A DNA stretch of 64,000 nt, taken from contig NZ_MPOB01000004.1 of the NCBI RefSeq assembly GCF_002148795.1, positions 62,001-126,000 of the forward strand. The letters run 5' to 3'. Below the pieces are notes generated by a model. That model made no database searches. It saw only the letters and a list, made by a program, of their open reading frames with translations, and had not been told where the DNA came from. Made by a program: the position numbers and the translations under genes. Position 1 is the stretch's first letter, and the number at the start of each line of letters is the position of its first letter. Origin of the DNA: Oceanibaculum nanhaiense. Lineage in GTDB: Bacteria; Pseudomonadota; Alphaproteobacteria; Oceanibaculales; Oceanibaculaceae. Positions 43,871 to 55,260 of this stretch are shown piece after piece.

Positions 43871-44671
43871 ATGGCGATCCGCCGGCTTGGCCTGATCGGC
43901 TATGGCGCCATCGGCAAGGCGGTCTGCACCGCCTTCGCCGGCGACGATCTGGTGAAGATTCCGGCTGTTCTGGCGCGCCGTGTACGCGATCTGGGGCCGG
44001 ACGGGCCGATCATCCTGACCGAGCCGGAGCAGTTCTTTCAGCAGCAGTTCGACGCCGTGCTGGAAGTGGCCGGCCATCAGGCGCTGCGCGACTATGGCGA
44101 GCGCGTGCTGCTGAGCGGCGCCGATCTGGTCGTCACCTCCATCGGTGCCTTCGCCACCGACCCCGAGCTGCTGGAGCGGCTGACCGACGCGGCGGCGCGG
44201 TTCGGCCGCCGCCTGATCATTGCTTCGGCCGGTATCGGTGCGCTGGACATCTTGTCCGCCGCCGCCGTCGGCGGGCTGGACAGCGTACGGATGGTGGTGC
44301 GCAAGGATCCCACCGCCTGGGTCGGGACCATCGCGGAGGAAAAGTTCGACCTCGACGCGATGACGGAGCCGACCGTGCTGTTCGAAGGCTCGGCGCGCGA
44401 AGGGGCAAGGCTCTTCCCGCAGAATGTGAACATCTCGGCGGCGGTGGCGCTGGCCGGGCTTGGCCTCGACAAGACGCACCTCACCATCATCGCTGACACC
44501 ACGATCACCACCCATATCATCGAGGTGGAGGCGCACGGCGTATTCGGCAGCTTCCGCTTCGTCGAGGATGTCGTCCCGACCGAGGACAATCCGAAGACCG
44601 GGAAGATTGTCGCCATGGCGGTTGTGAAGACCGTCCGTCAGCTTGCCTCACCCATGGTCGTCGGCCTCTGA
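43871..44671 (+). CDS. nadX: aspartate dehydrogenase (NadX-like)
   Basis: A 266-residue NAD(P)-dependent dehydrogenase. The Rossmann loop GYGAIG (residues 10-15) and the family motifs IGAFAT, FPQNVNISAAVALAG and EVEAHGVFGSF are clear; a conserved His in the last is the likely catalytic residue. The family converts L-aspartate to iminoaspartate (the first step of NAD synthesis in organisms that use it in place of NadB) or acts in reverse as an amination. No other NAD synthesis gene is in the window, so physiological role is open. Confidence 0.82.
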   Translation: MAIRRLGLIGYGAIGKAVCTAFAGDDLVKIPAVLARRVRDLGPDGPIILTEPEQFFQQQFDAVLEVAGHQALRDYGERVLLSGADLVVTSIGAFATDPELLERLTDAAARFGRRLIIASAGIGALDILSAAAVGGLDSVRMVVRKDPTAWVGTIAEEKFDLDAMTEPTVLFEGSAREGARLFPQNVNISAAVALAGLGLDKTHLTIIADTTITTHIIEVEAHGVFGSFRFVEDVVPTEDNPKTGKIVAMAVVKTVRQLASPMVVGL

Positions 44672-44719
44672 CAAGACCTTGCGAATCGCTCGCAAGCGCT
44701 TGTGACGCTTGAATTCTTC

Positions 44720-44754
44720 TTGACCGGTGCTAATTATATCGTACTAATCCGGTC
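44720..44754 (+). promoter_or_regulatory. suf operon promoter with inverted and direct repeats
   Basis: TTGACC (44720-44725), a 16-bp spacer and TACTAA (44742-44747) form a promoter candidate. It is spanned by an inverted repeat GACCGG (44722-44727) / CCGGTC (44749-44754) and contains CTAAT twice (44730-44734 and 44744-44748). This is the expected place for autoregulation by the Rrf2/IscR-type regulator encoded 46 bp downstream. Confidence 0.55.
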
Positions 44755-44799
44755 CAGTTTTATGAATGACCGGTTTTGGCGCCGCAAGAAGGCAGAAAC

Positions 44800-45303
44800 A
44801 TGATTCGGCTCAACCGATTGACGGATTACGCGATTGTCGTGCTCGGGCAGCTCGCCCAGCTGCGGGAACCTTCCGAGTCTTCCGGCGCGAAGGCGGGCGA
44901 CCCGACCGGTTCCAGGACGGCGGCGCAGCTCGCCCAGGATACCGGCGTTCCGCTGCCGACTGTCTCCAAGGTGCTGAAGATGCTGGCGCACGGCAAGATC
45001 ATCGCCTCGCAGCGCGGCGTGGCCGGCGGATACACGCTGAGCCGCGATCCCAGGGCGATTACCGTGGCCGATATCATCACCGCGATGGAAGGGCCGATTG
45101 CGCTGACGGCCTGTGTCGATGGCGCTGTCGGCAGCTGCGATGTGGAGGCGTTGTGCGCCATGCGCGGCAACTGGGACAAGGTGAACCGGGCGATCCGCGC
45201 GGCGCTGTCGGCGGTGACGCTGCAGGAAATGTTGTCGACACCGTCGGCTTTCGAGATGTTCCCGCCTCTGGCGGCGCGGCGCGACGACGTCCGCGCGCAG
45301 TGA
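44800..45303 (+). CDS. Rrf2/IscR-type regulator of the SUF operon
   Basis: A 167-residue Rrf2-family regulator. The winged helix-turn-helix covers about residues 1-85 (MIRLNRLTDYAIVVL start; GVPLPTVSKVLKML recognition region; RGVAGGYTLSR wing). Three cysteines, Cys105, Cys113 and Cys119 (C-x7-C-x5-C), could hold a [2Fe-2S] cluster as in IscR and RirA. An insertion near residue 32-48 is a little longer than in most members. It is the first gene of the suf operon and likely senses Fe-S status to control it. ATG 44800 is preceded by AAGGCAG. Confidence 0.92.
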   Translation: MIRLNRLTDYAIVVLGQLAQLREPSESSGAKAGDPTGSRTAAQLAQDTGVPLPTVSKVLKMLAHGKIIASQRGVAGGYTLSRDPRAITVADIITAMEGPIALTACVDGAVGSCDVEALCAMRGNWDKVNRAIRAALSAVTLQEMLSTPSAFEMFPPLAARRDDVRAQ

Positions 45304-45327
45304 GGCATAGGAGATAGGCAAGAAATC

Positions 45328-46785
<1,458 letters not shown>

Positions 46786-46814
46786 GGTGCCGCCGCAACT
46801 GAACGGATAAAGCC

Positions 46815-47573
46815 ATGTCTTTGATTGAAATTAAGAATTTGCACGCCACCGTTGACGGGAAGCCGATCCTGAAGGGGATCGACCTCACCATCGGGGCGGG
46901 CGAGGTACACGCCATCATGGGGCCGAATGGCTCCGGCAAATCGACGCTGTCCTATGTCATCGCCGGCCGTGAGGGCTATGAGGTGACCGAGGGCGATGTG
47001 CTGTTCGATGGCCAGAGCATCCTGGAGATGGAGACGGACGAGCGCGCCGTCGCCGGCATCTTCCTGGCCTTCCAGTATCCGGTTGAAATTCCGGGCGTCG
47101 CCAACACCACCTTCCTGAAGGCCGCCGTGAACGCGCGCCGCAAGGCCGCCGGCGAGCCGGAAGTCGATGCGATGCAGTTCCTGAAGATGCTGCGCGAGAA
47201 GACCAAGCTGCTGGGCGTCACCGACGAGATGCTGAAGCGCGCGGTCAATGTTGGCTTTTCCGGCGGTGAGAAAAAGCGCAACGAGATCCTGCAGATGGCG
47301 GTTCTGGAGCCGCGCTTCGCGGTGCTGGACGAGACCGATTCCGGCCTCGATATTGATGCGCTGCGCATCGTCGCCGATGGGGTGAATGCCCTGCGCGGGC
47401 CGGAACGCTCGATGCTCGTCATCACCCATTACCAGCGCCTGCTGGACTATATCGTGCCGGACAAGGTGCATGTGCTGTCCGCTGGCCGCATCGTGGCGTC
47501 GGGCGGCAAGGAGCTGGCGCAGGAGCTGGAAGCCACCGGCTATGCCGGCTATGTCGATACCGAAGCGGCCTGA
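46815..47573 (+). CDS. sufC: SufC, ABC-type ATPase of the Suf scaffold
   Basis: A 252-residue cytoplasmic ABC ATPase without a transporter. Walker [10 protein letters not shown] (residues 36-44), signature [14 protein letters not shown] and Walker [15 protein letters not shown] are as in SufC proteins; the LDETDSGLD form is diagnostic. It drives conformational change in the SufBC2D complex. It lies 29 bp after sufB. Confidence 0.96.
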   Translation: MSLIEIKNLHATVDGKPILKGIDLTIGAGEVHAIMGPNGSGKSTLSYVIAGREGYEVTEGDVLFDGQSILEMETDERAVAGIFLAFQYPVEIPGVANTTFLKAAVNARRKAAGEPEVDAMQFLKMLREKTKLLGVTDEMLKRAVNVGFSGGEKKRNEILQMAVLEPRFAVLDETDSGLDIDALRIVADGVNALRGPERSMLVITHYQRLLDYIVPDKVHVLSAGRIVASGGKELAQELEATGYAGYVDTEAA

Positions 47574-47580
47574 GGCGATC

Positions 47581-48905
47581 ATGGCGGTTGTCCCCTCTTT
47601 CCCGGCCCCCTTCGCCGACCGCCATGCCGATCTGGCGCCGTCGCTGTCCGGCGCGGGCATCGGCTGGCTGGCGGCGCTGCGTGCCGACAGTGCCGCGCGC
47701 TGCCGGCAGAACGGCCTGCCGACCACCAAAACCGAGGCCTGGCGCTTCACCAATCTGAAGGATCTTGCCGCGGCCGATTTCGCGCCAGCGCAAGGTGCGG
47801 CGCCGGTGGCGCTGGACAGCCTGCCGCGCTCCGGCCTGCTGGCAGTGAACGGCCATGTGCTGGCCTTCGTGAATGGCCGCTTCCGCGCCGATCTCTCCAC
47901 CCTCGAGGCGCTGCCGGCGGGGGTGACCCTGCTGCCGCTGTCCGAGGCGATCCGCGAAGACGAACAGTCGCTTTCCGTGCATCTCGGCCGGCTGGCGGAG
48001 GAGGAGGAGAACGCCTTCGCCGATCTGAACACGGCTTTCCTTGACGATGGGCTGGTGCTGCGGCTGGAGCCGGGCGCCGTGCTCGACCGCCCGGTGCATC
48101 TGGTGTCGGTCGGTGCGGTGGCGGATCGCCCGCTGGCCTTCTTCCCGCGCCTGCTGGTGGTTCTGGGCAAGGGCGCGAAAGCGACGCTGTTCGAGAGCCA
48201 TGCCGGCCTCGGCGGCACCTACTTCTCCAATTCTGTCATGGAGGCGATGTTGGGCGAGGGCGCGCATCTGGAGCATTACAAGCTGCAGAACGAGTCGCAT
48301 GAGGCCTTCCACATCGCCAACACCCGCGTCAGCGTTGCGGCTGGCGGCTTCTATGACGGCTTCGTGCTGCAGACCGGTAGCCGGCTGGCCCGCAACGAGG
48401 TTCAGGTGACGCTGAATGGCGAGAATGCCCGCTGCCATCTGAATGGCGCCTATCTGGGCGCCGGGCGGCAGCATCTGGACAGCACCACCTTCATCGACCA
48501 TGCGGTGCCGGATTGCGCCTCGCGCGAGGTCTATAAGGGTGTGCTCGACGAGCGCGCGCATGGCGTGTTCCAGGGCAAGATCCTGGTGCGGCGCGATGCG
48601 CAGCGCACCGACGGCCACCAGCTGAACCGGGCGCTGCTGCTTTCCCGCGAGGCCGAGGTGAACGCCAAGCCGGAACTGGAAATCTACGCCGACGACGTGA
48701 AGTGCAGCCATGGCGCCACCGTGGGCGAGCTGGCGGAAGAGCAGCTGTTCTATCTGCAGGCCCGTGGCATCGACCGCGCTGCGGCGCGTGCCCTGCTGAT
48801 CGAGGCCTATGTGCAGGAAACGCTGGACGAGATGGGCAATGCCGAGGCGCGGCTGCCGTTTCAGCGCGTGGTCGGGGCCTGGCTGAAGGCAAGGAAGGAA
48901 CGGTC

Positions 48906-48909
<4 letters not shown>
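47581..48909 (+). CDS. sufD: SufD, Fe-S scaffold complex subunit
   Basis: A 442-residue paralogue of SufB that forms the heterodimer partner in SufBC2D. The conserved TKTEAWRFTNLK near residue 45 and the C-terminal DDVKCSHGATVGEL near residue 375 are seen, the latter with the His involved in cluster assembly. The ATG at 47581 follows sufC by 7 bp and its stop overlaps the sufS start. Confidence 0.95.
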
Positions 48910-50155
<1,246 letters not shown>

Positions 50156-50156
<1 letters not shown>

Positions 50157-50620
50157 TGTCCGACGATTTGCGCGACCTTTACCAGGAAGTGATCCTGGAC
50201 CACGGCAAGCGGCCGCGGAATTTCCGGCAGATCGACAATGCCAGCCACCATGCGCATGGCCATAACCCGCTGTGCGGCGACCAGCTTGTCGTCTATCTGG
50301 CAATGGACGAGAAGGGCATCGTGCAGGATGTCAGCTTCATCGGCAAAGGTTGTGCGATTTCAACGGCTTCTGCGTCTCTGATGACGGAAGTTATGAAGGG
50401 TAAGACCGAGGCGCAGGCGAAGCAGCTGTTCGAGCATTTCCATGCCATGTGCACCGGCGAGGCGGTCCAGCCGGCGCCGGGCCTTGAAGATGACCTCGAA
50501 CGGCTGGAAGTGCTGTCGGGCGTGCGCGAATTCCCCAGCCGGGTGAAATGCGCGACGCTGGCCTGGCACACCATGACCGCCGCCATCGAGGGCAAGGACC
50601 AGATATCCACGGAGGATTGA
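50156..50620 (+). CDS. sufU: SufU/NifU-like Fe-S assembly protein
   Basis: A 154-residue IscU-fold protein of the SUF-associated NifU type. The zinc/sulfur-transfer residues are Cys40 and Asp42 in NPLCGD, Cys66 in GKGCAIS and Cys132 in VKCATL; the 18-20 residue insertion near 100-118 distinguishes it from IscU. It accepts persulfide sulfur from SufS and passes it to SufB. The start codon overlaps the sufS stop by one base (TGATG). Confidence 0.93.
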
Positions 50621-50622
50621 CG

Positions 50623-51024
50623 ATGAACCCCTATGCTGTCGATCTGGAACCGTTCTTCGGCAAGCCGGTCGATGAGGGCACCACCGCCTATGCGGGTGCA
50701 CCGCTGGCGCCCGGCGTCGCCGCTGCCTCGGAAGAAGCCATCATCGAGGCGCTGCGCACCGTGCATGATCCGGAAATTCCGGTGAACATCTACGAGCTTG
50801 GCCTGATTTACGCCATCAACCGGCAAGAGGATGGCAACGTCCATATCATGATGACGCTGACCGCGCCGGCCTGCCCCGTCGCTGGCGAGATGCCGGTGCA
50901 GGTCGCCAACGCAGTGGCGGCAGTCGAAGGGGTGGGCGAAGTCGAGGTGGAACTGACCTGGGAGCCGCCCTGGACCACCGACCGCATGTCCGAGGATGCC
51001 AAGCTGGCCCTGGATATCGGTTAA
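50623..51024 (+). CDS. sufT: SufT-type DUF59 (MIP18-like) protein
   Basis: A 133-residue protein of the DUF59/MIP18 family. An N-terminal extension (about 38 residues) precedes the core EALRTVHDPEIPVNIYELGLI and the conserved TAPACPVAGEMP with the reactive Cys. SufT proteins help maturation of Fe-S proteins, including lipoate synthase and aconitase in studied species. The gene starts 2 bp after sufU. A 17-bp tandem duplication crosses its stop codon. Confidence 0.93.
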   Translation: MNPYAVDLEPFFGKPVDEGTTAYAGAPLAPGVAAASEEAIIEALRTVHDPEIPVNIYELGLIYAINRQEDGNVHIMMTLTAPACPVAGEMPVQVANAVAAVEGVGEVEVELTWEPPWTTDRMSEDAKLALDIG

Positions 51025-51042
51025 TCCTGGATATCGGCTGAT
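51009..51042. repeat. 17-bp tandem duplication across the sufT stop
   Basis: CCTGGATATCGGTTAAT (51009-51025) is followed directly by CCTGGATATCGGCTGAT (51026-51042), 15 of 17 identical. The TAA stop of sufT lies in the first copy. Confidence 0.8.
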
Positions 51043-51106
51043 TGCTGCTTATCTGTCAGTTGGTGTTATACTGTTACCCGAGTTTAGAGTTTCGGAGGTC
51101 GCGACC

Positions 51107-51442
51107 ATGGCCCATCAAGTGATTACCCTGACCGATGCCGCCGCCGAGCGCGCGCGCGCCCTGATGTCGCGCAGCGAGCAGCCGGTCGCGGCCCTGCGCG
51201 TCGGCGTGAAGGCGCGCGGCTGTTCCGGCATGTCCTATGTCATCGAATATGCCGACGAGAAGAAGAAGTTCGAGGAAGTGGTCGAGGATAAGGGTGTCAG
51301 GATCTTTATCGATCCTGCCGCCGTCATGTTCCTGATCGGCAGCGAGATGGATTATCAGGAAGACAGGTTCACCTCCGGCTTCACCTTCACCAATCCGAAC
51401 GAGAAGGGCCGCTGCGGCTGCGGCGAGAGCTTCCACGTCTGA
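51107..51442 (+). CDS. sufA: A-type Fe-S carrier (SufA/IscA-like, HesB family)
   Basis: A 111-residue HesB/IscA-fold protein with the three cluster-binding cysteines Cys39, Cys103 and Cys105 (ARGCSG and GRCGCGESF). It carries Fe-S clusters from the scaffold to target enzymes. The ATG at 51107 has GGAGGTC upstream. It is separated from sufT by 82 bp that include a duplicated sequence but probably belongs to the operon. Confidence 0.93.
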   Translation: MAHQVITLTDAAAERARALMSRSEQPVAALRVGVKARGCSGMSYVIEYADEKKKFEEVVEDKGVRIFIDPAAVMFLIGSEMDYQEDRFTSGFTFTNPNEKGRCGCGESFHV

Positions 51443-51480
51443 TCGTTTGACGTCTGACGCTTTCCCGTCTGATCGGCCTC
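51436..51480. repeat. three degenerate 15-bp units after and across the sufA stop
   Basis: CGTCTGA recurs at 51436, 51451 and 51466, exactly 15 bp apart; the first copy includes the TGA stop of sufA. Confidence 0.6.
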
Positions 51481-51514
51481 GCGTAACCTGATCCTGCCGC
51501 CTCACTGAGGTTCC

Positions 51515-52543
51515 ATGGCAGGACAGGCAATGCAACCCATTGAATCCCCAATTGAAACTGTTGAAATGCATACGGCGGGTGAGCCGGTCCGGATCATCGT
51601 ATCCGGCTGGCCGGTCCTAACCGGCGCCACGCTGCTCGACAAGCGCCGCGAGGCGCGGGAGAAGCACGACTCCCTTCGCCGGATGCTGATGGAGGAGCCG
51701 CGCGGCCACCCCGACATGTATGGCGCGCTGCTGGTCAAACCGGACCACCCCGAAGCGCATCTCGCCGTGCTGTTCATGCACAATGAAGGCTATTCCACCA
51801 TGTGCGGCCATGCGGTCATCGCGCTGGGCCGTTACGCCGTCGATAACGGGCTGGTGCCGGCGGCCGAGCCGGAGGTGCTGGTGAATATCCAGTGCCCCTG
51901 CGGCCTGGTGCGCGCCCATGTCGCGGTGACGGACGGCAGGCCGGGCGCGGTGCGGTTCGACAGCGTGCCGGCCTTCGCCTTCGCCCGCGACCGCATGGTG
52001 GAGACGCGCGACTGGGGGCCGGTCATGGTCGATATCGGCTATGGCGGCGCCTTCTATGCCGTGCTGCCGGCGGACAGCATCGGGCTGGATGTCGAGCGCT
52101 CCTCCGTACGCGATCTCACCGATGCCGGCGAGGCCATTACCGAGGCCGCCGCCGCGCAGATCGCGCTCGAACACCCGGATTCGCCCGATCTCTCCTTTCT
52201 CTATGGCACCATCCTGACCGATGGCCGCGATGCCTGGGAGGAGGCGCCCACCCGCAATGTCTGCATCTTCGCCGGGCGGCAGGTGGACCGCAGCCCGACC
52301 GGCTCCGGCGTCACCGCACGGCTGGCCCTGCAGCACGCGCGCGGGTTGATCCGCCCCGGCCAGCAGCGCTTGTTCCGCAGCGTCACCGGGCAGGATTTCA
52401 CCGGCGCGGTGATGGAGACGACACAAGCAGGCCGGCACAGGGCGATTATCGCCCGCGTTGGCGGGCAGGCCTTCTATACCGGTCGCGCGCAATTCGACGC
52501 GGAACCGGATGACCCCTTGCGGGAAGGCTTCCTGCTGCGCTAG
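51515..52543 (+). CDS. trans-3-hydroxy-L-proline dehydratase-like (proline racemase family)
   Basis: A 342-residue proline racemase-family enzyme. The first catalytic Cys is kept (Cys97 in MCGHA) but the second is Thr262 in DRSPTGSG. A Cys/Thr pair is the mark of trans-3-hydroxy-L-proline dehydratases, which give delta-1-pyrroline-2-carboxylate, rather than racemases or epimerases (Cys/Cys). It heads an operon with a DapA-like enzyme and a Cys/Cys epimerase, pointing to hydroxyproline catabolism. A second in-frame ATG at 51530 is possible. Confidence 0.88.
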   Translation: MAGQAMQPIESPIETVEMHTAGEPVRIIVSGWPVLTGATLLDKRREAREKHDSLRRMLMEEPRGHPDMYGALLVKPDHPEAHLAVLFMHNEGYSTMCGHAVIALGRYAVDNGLVPAAEPEVLVNIQCPCGLVRAHVAVTDGRPGAVRFDSVPAFAFARDRMVETRDWGPVMVDIGYGGAFYAVLPADSIGLDVERSSVRDLTDAGEAITEAAAAQIALEHPDSPDLSFLYGTILTDGRDAWEEAPTRNVCIFAGRQVDRSPTGSGVTARLALQHARGLIRPGQQRLFRSVTGQDFTGAVMETTQAGRHRAIIARVGGQAFYTGRAQFDAEPDDPLREGFLLR

Positions 52544-52584
52544 CGTCTTTACACAAGAGTCAGTTTCATGAGGGGGAAGAAGCC

Positions 52585-53502
52585 ATGCAGGTCAACTGGC
52601 GGGGTGTGTTTCCGGCGGTCACGACGCAGTTCAACGCCGATGAGAGCCTGAATGTCGAATCGACGCAGCGCACCATGCAGCGGCTGATCGACGATGGCGT
52701 GAACGGTTTCATCATGCTGGGCACGGTGGGCGAGAACTGCTCGCTGCGGCCCGAGGAGAAGCTGACCATGCTGCGCGCCGCCAAGGAAGTGGCGGGCGGC
52801 AAGGTGCCGATCCTCTCCGGTGTTGCCGAATTCACCACGGCGCAGGCGGCGGAGTATGCGAAAGCGGCAGAGAAAATCGGGATAGATGGCCTGATGGTGC
52901 TGCCGGGCATGGTCTATAATTCCGATGCGCGCGAGACCGTGCAGCATTTCCGCACCGTGGCGCGGGCTAGCGGCCTGCCGATCATGATCTACAACAACCC
53001 GATGGTGTACCGGGTTGACCTGAAGACCGAGAGCCTGGCGCAGCTGGCCGACGAGAAAACCATCGTCGCGCTGAAGGATTCCTCGGAGGATGTGCGCCGG
53101 CTGAACGACGTGCACAACATCCTGGGCGACCGTTTCGTGCTGTTCGCCGGGGTGGACGATCTGGTGATCGAGAGCGTGCTGCTGGGCGCGGTCGGCTGGG
53201 TCTCCGGCCTGACCAATGCCTTCCCGCGCGAGAGCGTGCGGATGATGGAGCTGGCACTGGCCGGCCGCTATGAGGAGGCGCTGCCGATCTATCGTTGGCT
53301 GATGCCGAGCCTGCATCTCGATACCTTCCCGAAGCTGGTGCAGTACATCAAGCTGGCCGAGCAGATCGTCGGCCGCGGCAGCGAGATGGTGCGCAGCCCC
53401 CGCCTGGTGCTGGAGGGTGAGGAGCGCGCCCGTGTGACGAAGATCATCGAGGAGGCGGTGAAGACCCGCCCCGACCTCGACAAGCTGCCCTCCGTCGCCT
53501 GA
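52585..53502 (+). CDS. DapA-family lyase/deaminase, probably HypD-type
   Basis: A 305-residue (beta/alpha)8 class I aldolase-family protein. The Schiff-base Lys164 in VALKDSS and Tyr136 in IYNNP are present, with GTVGEN (residues 46-51) in place of the GTTGE motif. In 4-hydroxyproline catabolism a DapA-family enzyme deaminates delta-1-pyrroline-4-hydroxy-2-carboxylate to 2-oxoglutarate semialdehyde; the flanking epimerase makes that the best guess. True dihydrodipicolinate synthase is unlikely in this setting. Confidence 0.88.
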   Translation: MQVNWRGVFPAVTTQFNADESLNVESTQRTMQRLIDDGVNGFIMLGTVGENCSLRPEEKLTMLRAAKEVAGGKVPILSGVAEFTTAQAAEYAKAAEKIGIDGLMVLPGMVYNSDARETVQHFRTVARASGLPIMIYNNPMVYRVDLKTESLAQLADEKTIVALKDSSEDVRRLNDVHNILGDRFVLFAGVDDLVIESVLLGAVGWVSGLTNAFPRESVRMMELALAGRYEEALPIYRWLMPSLHLDTFPKLVQYIKLAEQIVGRGSEMVRSPRLVLEGEERARVTKIIEEAVKTRPDLDKLPSVA

Positions 53503-53513
53503 CCCGGCGCGCC

Positions 53514-54515
53514 ATGACCAGCCACAGTTTCTTCTGCGTCGATGCCCATACCTGCGGCAACCCGGTCCGGGTTGTCGTGGGCGGCGGCCCGACCCTCAAG
53601 GGCGCGTCGATGAGCGACTACCGGCAGGATTTCCTGCAGCGCTTCGACTGGGTGCGTCACGCCCTGATGTTTGAGCCGCGCGGCCACGACATGATGTCGG
53701 GTTCGATCCTCTACAAGCCGCTGCGCGAGGATTGCGACATCGGCTGGCTGTTCATCGAGACCTCCGGCTGCCTGCCGATGTGCGGGCACGGCACCATCGG
53801 CACGGTGACGGTGGCACTGGAGCAGGGGCTGGTGACGCCGCGCGTCGAGGGCAAGCTGTCGCTCGACGTGCCGGCCGGCAAGGTCGATGTCGAGTACGAG
53901 ATGGATGGCCGCTTCGTGGAGAAGGTGCGGCTGTTCAACGTCGCCTCCTTCCTGGAGGCATCGGATATCACCATTGATGTGCCGGAACTGGGCGAGCTGG
54001 TGGTCGATGTATCCTATGGCGGCAATTACTACGCCATTGTCGAGCCGCAGAAGAATTATGCCGGGCTGGAAAGCCTGTCGGCGGGTGAGGTGCTGCACTA
54101 TTCGCCCATCGTGCGCCGGCTGATGCAGGAGAAGCTGCAGCCGGTGCATCCGGAGAACCCGACGATCAGCGGCGTCTCGCATGTCATGTGGACCGGCAAG
54201 CCGCGCGATCCAAAGGCGCAGGGCCGCAACGCCGTGTTCTATGGCGACAGGGCCATCGACCGCTCGCCCTGCGGCACCGGCACCTCGGCCCGCATGGCGC
54301 ATCTGGCGGCGAAGGGAAAGCTTCGTCCCGGCGACGAATTCGTGCACGAAAGCATCATCGGCAGTCTCTTTGAGGGAAGGGTTGAGTCCGCGACCAGCCT
54401 CGCCGGCCATGACGCCATCCTGCCCTCGGTCGCCGGCTGGGCGCGGGTGACCGGCCTCAACACCATCTTCGTCGATGACCGGGATCCCTACGCCCACGGT
54501 TTCCAGGTGGTGTAG
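53514..54515 (+). CDS. 4-hydroxyproline 2-epimerase-like (proline racemase family)
   Basis: A 333-residue proline racemase-family enzyme with both catalytic cysteines, Cys90 in MCGHG and Cys253 in DRSPCGTGT. It therefore should epimerise trans-4-hydroxy-L-proline to cis-4-hydroxy-D-proline. The length and start (FFCVDAHTCGNPVRVV) match known epimerases. It follows the DapA-like gene by 11 bp. The next pathway steps (D-hydroxyproline dehydrogenase and 2-oxoglutarate semialdehyde dehydrogenase) are not encoded in the window. Confidence 0.9.
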   Translation: MTSHSFFCVDAHTCGNPVRVVVGGGPTLKGASMSDYRQDFLQRFDWVRHALMFEPRGHDMMSGSILYKPLREDCDIGWLFIETSGCLPMCGHGTIGTVTVALEQGLVTPRVEGKLSLDVPAGKVDVEYEMDGRFVEKVRLFNVASFLEASDITIDVPELGELVVDVSYGGNYYAIVEPQKNYAGLESLSAGEVLHYSPIVRRLMQEKLQPVHPENPTISGVSHVMWTGKPRDPKAQGRNAVFYGDRAIDRSPCGTGTSARMAHLAAKGKLRPGDEFVHESIIGSLFEGRVESATSLAGHDAILPSVAGWARVTGLNTIFVDDRDPYAHGFQVV

Positions 54516-54591
54516 TTTCGCGAAAGCGTCATTCCCGCAAAAAGCCCCCATGGGTGCTGGGAGCGATTCCAGAAGTTGAATTATCAATGAC

Positions 54592-54692
54592 CGTCATTCC
54601 CGGCCTTGTGCCGGGAATCCAGGGTTCAGCCTGCTCGGCAGATATCCAGCAAGCCGAGGCGTGGACCCCCGCAACAAGTGCGGGGGTGACGG
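54592..54692. repeat. REP-like palindromic element, copy B
   Basis: The left palindrome GTCATTCCCGGCCTTGTGCC with its GGGAATCCAGG arm, a middle with ATATCCAGCAAGC, and the right palindrome ACCCCCGCAACAAGTGCGGG ending GTGACGG. It lies between the convergent epimerase and HIT genes and is nearly the same as copy C at 58931. Confidence 0.85.
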
Positions 54693-54725
54693 TGAGAGTA
54701 GAAGGAGGGGCTGTGGAACTGCCCC

Positions 54726-55136
54726 CTAAACCCCCAGCAGGGGCCGCAGACTGACGATCAGCTTCTCCGCCTCGCCCGCAGCATAGGGGCGGGGCGGCAC
54801 CTTGCCCCAGACCGGTCCCGGCCAGGCCGGGTCGGTGGCGAAGCGGGCGATCACATGCACATGTAGCTGCGGCACCATGTTGCCCAGTGCTGCGACATTC
54901 AGCTTGGTCGGGCTGAAGCGCGCCTGCAGCGCTTCCGTGGTGCGCACGATCTCCTCCATCAGCACCGCCCGGTCCTCCGGCGGCAGCTCGTGGATTTCTC
55001 GGATATCCCGGCGCTCCGGCACCAGCACCAGCCAGGGATAGGTCGCATCCATCATCAGCAGCACGCGGCACAGCGTATAGCGCCCGACCGTCAGCGTGTC
55101 GGCGGCGAGCTGCGGATGCAGGGTGAAATCCGTCAT
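54726..55136 (-). CDS. HIT family protein
   Basis: A 136-residue histidine-triad-fold protein, probably a nucleotide hydrolase or transferase. The triad region reads QLHVHVIAR: the first His of HxHxH is Gln, while the two other His, including the likely nucleophile, remain. The C-terminal PAWPGPVWG pattern is shared with a known subgroup. I chose the ATG at 55136 rather than 55160 from the family-like start MTDFTLHPQL. It converges on the hydroxyproline operon with copy B of the repeat between. Confidence 0.85.
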   Translation of the reverse strand: MTDFTLHPQLAADTLTVGRYTLCRVLLMMDATYPWLVLVPERRDIREIHELPPEDRAVLMEEIVRTTEALQARFSPTKLNVAALGNMVPQLHVHVIARFATDPAWPGPVWGKVPPRPYAAGEAEKLIVSLRPLLGV

Positions 55137-55260
55137 GATGCTGTCATTCTTTCCTGTCATTCATGGCACAGGTGACGGGATGGCCTCTTGGAGACGCCGC
55201 CCGCTGCCTCTACCTTGGGGCCAGAATACCCATTCGTCCGTCCAAGGAAAGGACCGCGAC

